This document shows positions 60,932 to 64,000 of a DNA stretch of 64,000 nt, in pieces. The stretch comes from Morella rubra (Eukaryota > Streptophyta > Magnoliopsida > Fagales > Myricaceae). The number at the start of each line of letters is the position of its first letter. Position 1 is the stretch's first letter. Location of the stretch: the NCBI GenBank assembly GCA_003952965.2, contig CM025853.1, positions 30,787,401-30,851,400 on the forward strand, in the 5' to 3' direction. Under the pieces are notes generated by a model. That model ran no database searches, had not been told where the DNA came from, and saw nothing but the letters and a program-made list of their open reading frames with translations. The position numbers and the translations under genes are program-made.

Positions 60932-63492
60932 CAGGCGAGTTATTGGAGGCAGAGGACTCTTCTTCCACAGCTACAGCAAGAACAACTAGTGTCTAAAACT
61001 CTCTTGTCAATTACTTCAGCTTTCGAAAAGACACACTATCAGGTCCCGCTGCAAATCTCTGCCTCCCTCTATTATGAAACTGAATAAAAAGAACTCAGAC
61101 AACCCAATTCAACTCTCTCTCTCTCTCTCTCTAAATTCCCACAATCCAAGTTTAACTCTCTTCAAAGAACTCAATGTGAGGCATCCTTTCTAGGAGATGC
61201 CAGAGGGAAAATGCCAAGCAAAATGACGACTTTGAAAAGCATGAATCGAGGAAAGTTTGGCGAAGAGATCCCTTCAGATATGACGATGACTTTTAAAGGT
61301 AGGTCAACTCTTCCTCCCGTGTCTACCAATGTCAACTCACATCAATACCATGTTCGGGAAACACAAATCTGCTTTCTCTACCATCTATACGGATTTGTTT
61401 ATCTGTCCAGCTTCGATACCTTTTTCTTCTCAAAGTTGATACCTTTTATTTAAGCTTGTCTCTTCGATCTTCACACTACAAATTTCTACTGAATAAATAT
61501 GAGAGGAAAAATAATATTTAGCTTCATATTTATTTTAAAAATTAATCTGGTACCTTTATTTTAAAAACCGCAATTTGAGATCTTCAATTTTTAAAACTCA
61601 TCAATTCATGCTTTCCGTTTAAATTCAGCGTTAAATCAGACAGAAAAAAATAAAAAATTAATCAAAATACCCTTCAAAATAAAATTATAAAAAAAAATCT
61701 ATTAAAAAAAAGATAATTTTTTTTAAATAAAACTATTAAAACTCAATTTTGATAAAATTATTCATTTTTAATTTATTTCTTAAATTTTTATTATTTCTAT
61801 TTATTTTTTAAAATTTAATCTTAAAAAGACATTTTAATAATTTTACATGATTTTCAATCAAACTTAACGCTTAATTTGGATGAAAAACGCGAATTGATAA
61901 TTTTTAAAAAATAAAGATCTTAAATTACCGTTTTTAAAATAACGGATATCAAATTAATTTTTTTTCACAAATATAAGATTAACTAAGATTTTTTTCCTAA
62001 ATATGAAAAAAAAAAAAAAAGAGAGTACTTATGTACAGATAAAGAAAGAACTGCTCAAAAGGAAAGCATCAAAAGGTGTCTGGTGGGTACGTAGAAAAAT
62101 AAAAAATAAAAAAAGGTGTCTGGTGGCCCAGATCATCACGAATGTATTTCTGCGGTTCATCTTATGCGGCTGACATGTATCATTTCACCTCCTAGTTTTG
62201 TCCAGCTCACAGGACAAAAGCAGCTGACTTTTACATTATAATGAGTTCGAGACTGGTCAAAGGAACAAAACTCCGAGGTAGCTCCCTAGTCCCTACAACT
62301 ACAAGACCAGTTTTTTCTTTTTTTAAAAAAAAAAAACGAGTTAAAAAAGCAAAATAAAGATAATGAAGCTGTCCTAAAGTTTATAAACTTATTATAATCT
62401 ATCCTGACCTGCCTCCGTGCAGCATGATGGATGACGTGCTTTTGTTCTCAGAATGTAATTACTTCATGTACAGCATCTATTATTAGAAAAGTTCTCATGG
62501 GCAGACTTTCATCTAAAATCTGAGTTTTTGTTTCTTTTTAAAACAGGTTGGACTTGGATATATACTTTAATTATGACTATAATGTATTAAATAGACACCG
62601 TATTATTATGAAATATCTTCGTATCTAGCATGATAATTGCTGTCTACATGGTAATGAGGGAGGAAACTTCTCATATATAGGTTTCAGGAAATTTTGATGA
62701 AACTTTTGTCGGCTATAATTCTTCTAGTGAAGGACTTTAGTGTCCATATATATAGGTTCCGCCAATGCCCGGATCGGAGGCGTATGCAATCCGCCTTTGT
62801 AACGGTACCGGTAGCAGGATCTCAGATTCTGCCACCGACGATACTGTTACCCAACTCTAGTCCTACACTGTATAGATGCATATTGTATGCATCTCTCGTG
62901 GGTTGTTAAAAGTCTCGTCACTACTGCCTATTTTTCTTGTAGTGGCCAAATCATTTGGCTAATTTGGTAATAAGGTAGACAATGACAGGAAAGTCAAACA
63001 ATGAAGCAGTCATAGTTTGATCAAAATAAGGGTATCTTTCATCATTAAACAGGCCAATTCAAAATCGACCCAAAAGAAATATTAATTCATTCCACAAAGC
63101 ACCACTCGTTCAAACTTGCAAATATAATGCAGACCCGAGCTCATGTTTGAGGTTCATCAAACGGAAAGCATTCATCTTATCCATCTTTTTCGCTCAACAG
63201 AGAACTCATTGCCTACTGATTTCTATTGGAGAGAGGGTTTGACACTCTTTGATGGATCCGCATAAACAGTATTATGAAATATGGAGAAATACATCAGATT
63301 TTTATTAATACAAAGAAAGACACAGAATCAAAAGCTTCATGAAGTGATACAAGTATTATGAAATATGAGCGGATTAGGAGGATGCGGACATAGAGATAAA
63401 CCATTCTATAATACAGGAAAGGGAGGAAAAGAAAGACTTAAAACATGAGTTTGGACGAAAACATCCAGGACTGCGGCGGATTGCTATCCATA
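60932..63492. other. Upstream region of UBK5 and 3' flank of UBK6, no gene seen
   Basis: Presumed UBK5 promoter with a CT run (61113-61132), then a very AT-rich stretch (61480-62010) and intergenic DNA. I looked for a U-box exon (DPHVAADG-like) on the minus strand downstream of UBK6 and saw none. Confidence 0.5.
61113..61132. repeat. (CT)n microsatellite
   Basis: About ten CT units upstream of UBK5; GA-rich on the coding strand. Confidence 0.9.
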
Positions 63493-64000
63493 TTAATCTT
63501 CAGAACCCAGCTGGGATGAGGATGAGGCTCCGCACGAAGCCCTCATTTGTTCCAGTGCCTTGTAGACATATGAGATAAGGTCTGGCCGGTTCTCTTGGTT
63601 CCCGTCACAACACCTCAATCCTAAGTGAGCCAACTTTTCTGAAAGTACCATTGGCCAGTCTCCAGCCAAAGGCTCCAAGAGGGCTTTCAAATTCCCGGAA
63701 TCTAAGGCGTATTTCACTGTATTCAATAGCGAGATAGGTGGTCGCCCGGTCAACAATTGGAGTAGTATGATTCCAAAGGAGGAAACATCTGAATTCATGG
63801 TATGCACTCCCGTTTCAAGGAACTCCGGATCAATGTAAGGTGCATCGCCCTTTTGGACAGTTACACAACACACTGTCGTGTTGTTATTTGAACCTTGCTC
63901 ATGGCATAACACACGGCAGATTCCAAAGTCACTGAGTTTACAAACGAAGTTGGCATCAAGGAGAATATTGGAGGGTTTCAAATTACCGTGCACTATGCTG
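63493..64000 (-). CDS. UBK6: kinase C-lobe of a further paralog, 5' part outside window; no U-box
   Basis: Only the end of the kinase exon is visible, entering from the right edge. It reads VHGNLKPSNILLDANF, then intact DFG, YIDPEFLETG, DVSSFGIILLQLLTGRPP and LEPLAGDWP, the same order as the other copies. The catalytic Asp is Asn (HGN), so phosphotransfer is doubtful. Translation ends at SSQLGSED with TAA at 63493-63495, about 10 residues before the CPI motif that opens the U-box in UBK1-5. No U-box exon is found downstream. It may be a kinase-only derivative, or a gene truncated by mutation; the N-terminal exons are not in view. Odd residues: SDVSSFG where paralogs have SDVYSFG. Confidence 0.85.
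   Translation of the reverse strand, partial: SIVHGNLKPSNILLDANFVCKLSDFGICRVLCHEQGSNNNTTVCCVTVQKGDAPYIDPEFLETGVHTMNSDVSSFGIILLQLLTGRPPISLLNTVKYALDSGNLKALLEPLAGDWPMVLSEKLAHLGLRCCDGNQENRPDLISYVYKALEQMRASCGASSSSQLGSED

Overview
The window is nuclear DNA of a flowering plant, most likely a woody eudicot. It has long AT-rich intergenic stretches, genes split by many GT-AG introns, LINE, LTR, hAT-like and SINE-like repeats, and plant-specific protein architectures. The species cannot be named from the sequence. All recognisable host genes lie on the minus strand.

Layout. (1) 1-5.6 kb: 5' two thirds of a signal peptide peptidase-like (SPPL) intramembrane protease; nine exons are visible and the catalytic part lies beyond the left edge. 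(2) 5.6-10.5 kb: gene-free, with a diverged tandem duplication at 7.5-9.9 kb. (3) 10.6-64 kb: a head-to-tail array of six paralogous receptor-like cytoplasmic kinase/E3 genes, called UBK1 to UBK6 here. Each complete one has nine exons and encodes an N-terminal USP (universal stress protein-like) domain, a linker, a coiled coil, a kinase-like domain and a C-terminal U-box. This is the architecture of the Arabidopsis PUB33/PUB52-type U-box kinases. My exon models for all five complete copies give coding lengths divisible by three (888, 796, 816, 913 and 843 residues). UBK6 enters from the right edge and stops before a U-box.

The array grew by duplication. UBK2 and UBK3 sit in two near-identical blocks (about 25.46-31.8 and 36.41-43.0 kb). 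Between the blocks are a nested pair of LINEs and a broken kinase exon resembling UBK4. The right block carries a 1,048-bp solo LTR, and the left block preserves the empty site. Other insertions are a probable LTR fragment in a UBK1 intron, a foldback element in a UBK5 intron, a poly-A retroinsertion with a 17-bp target duplication directly next to an hAT-like element (52-53.8 kb), and a SINE-like element at 20.7 kb.

Function. USP-kinase-U-box proteins are thought to couple phosphorylation or phospho-recognition to ubiquitin ligation. In this array only UBK1 and UBK5 keep the catalytic Asp, the DFG Asp and the metal-binding Asn. UBK2 and UBK3 lost the DFG Asp, UBK4 has Ala and UBK6 has Asn at the catalytic Asp. 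UBK1 to UBK5 keep a U-box. The array therefore looks like a mix of active kinase-ligases, pseudokinase-ligases and one ligase-less copy. This is inference from residues, not a demonstrated system.
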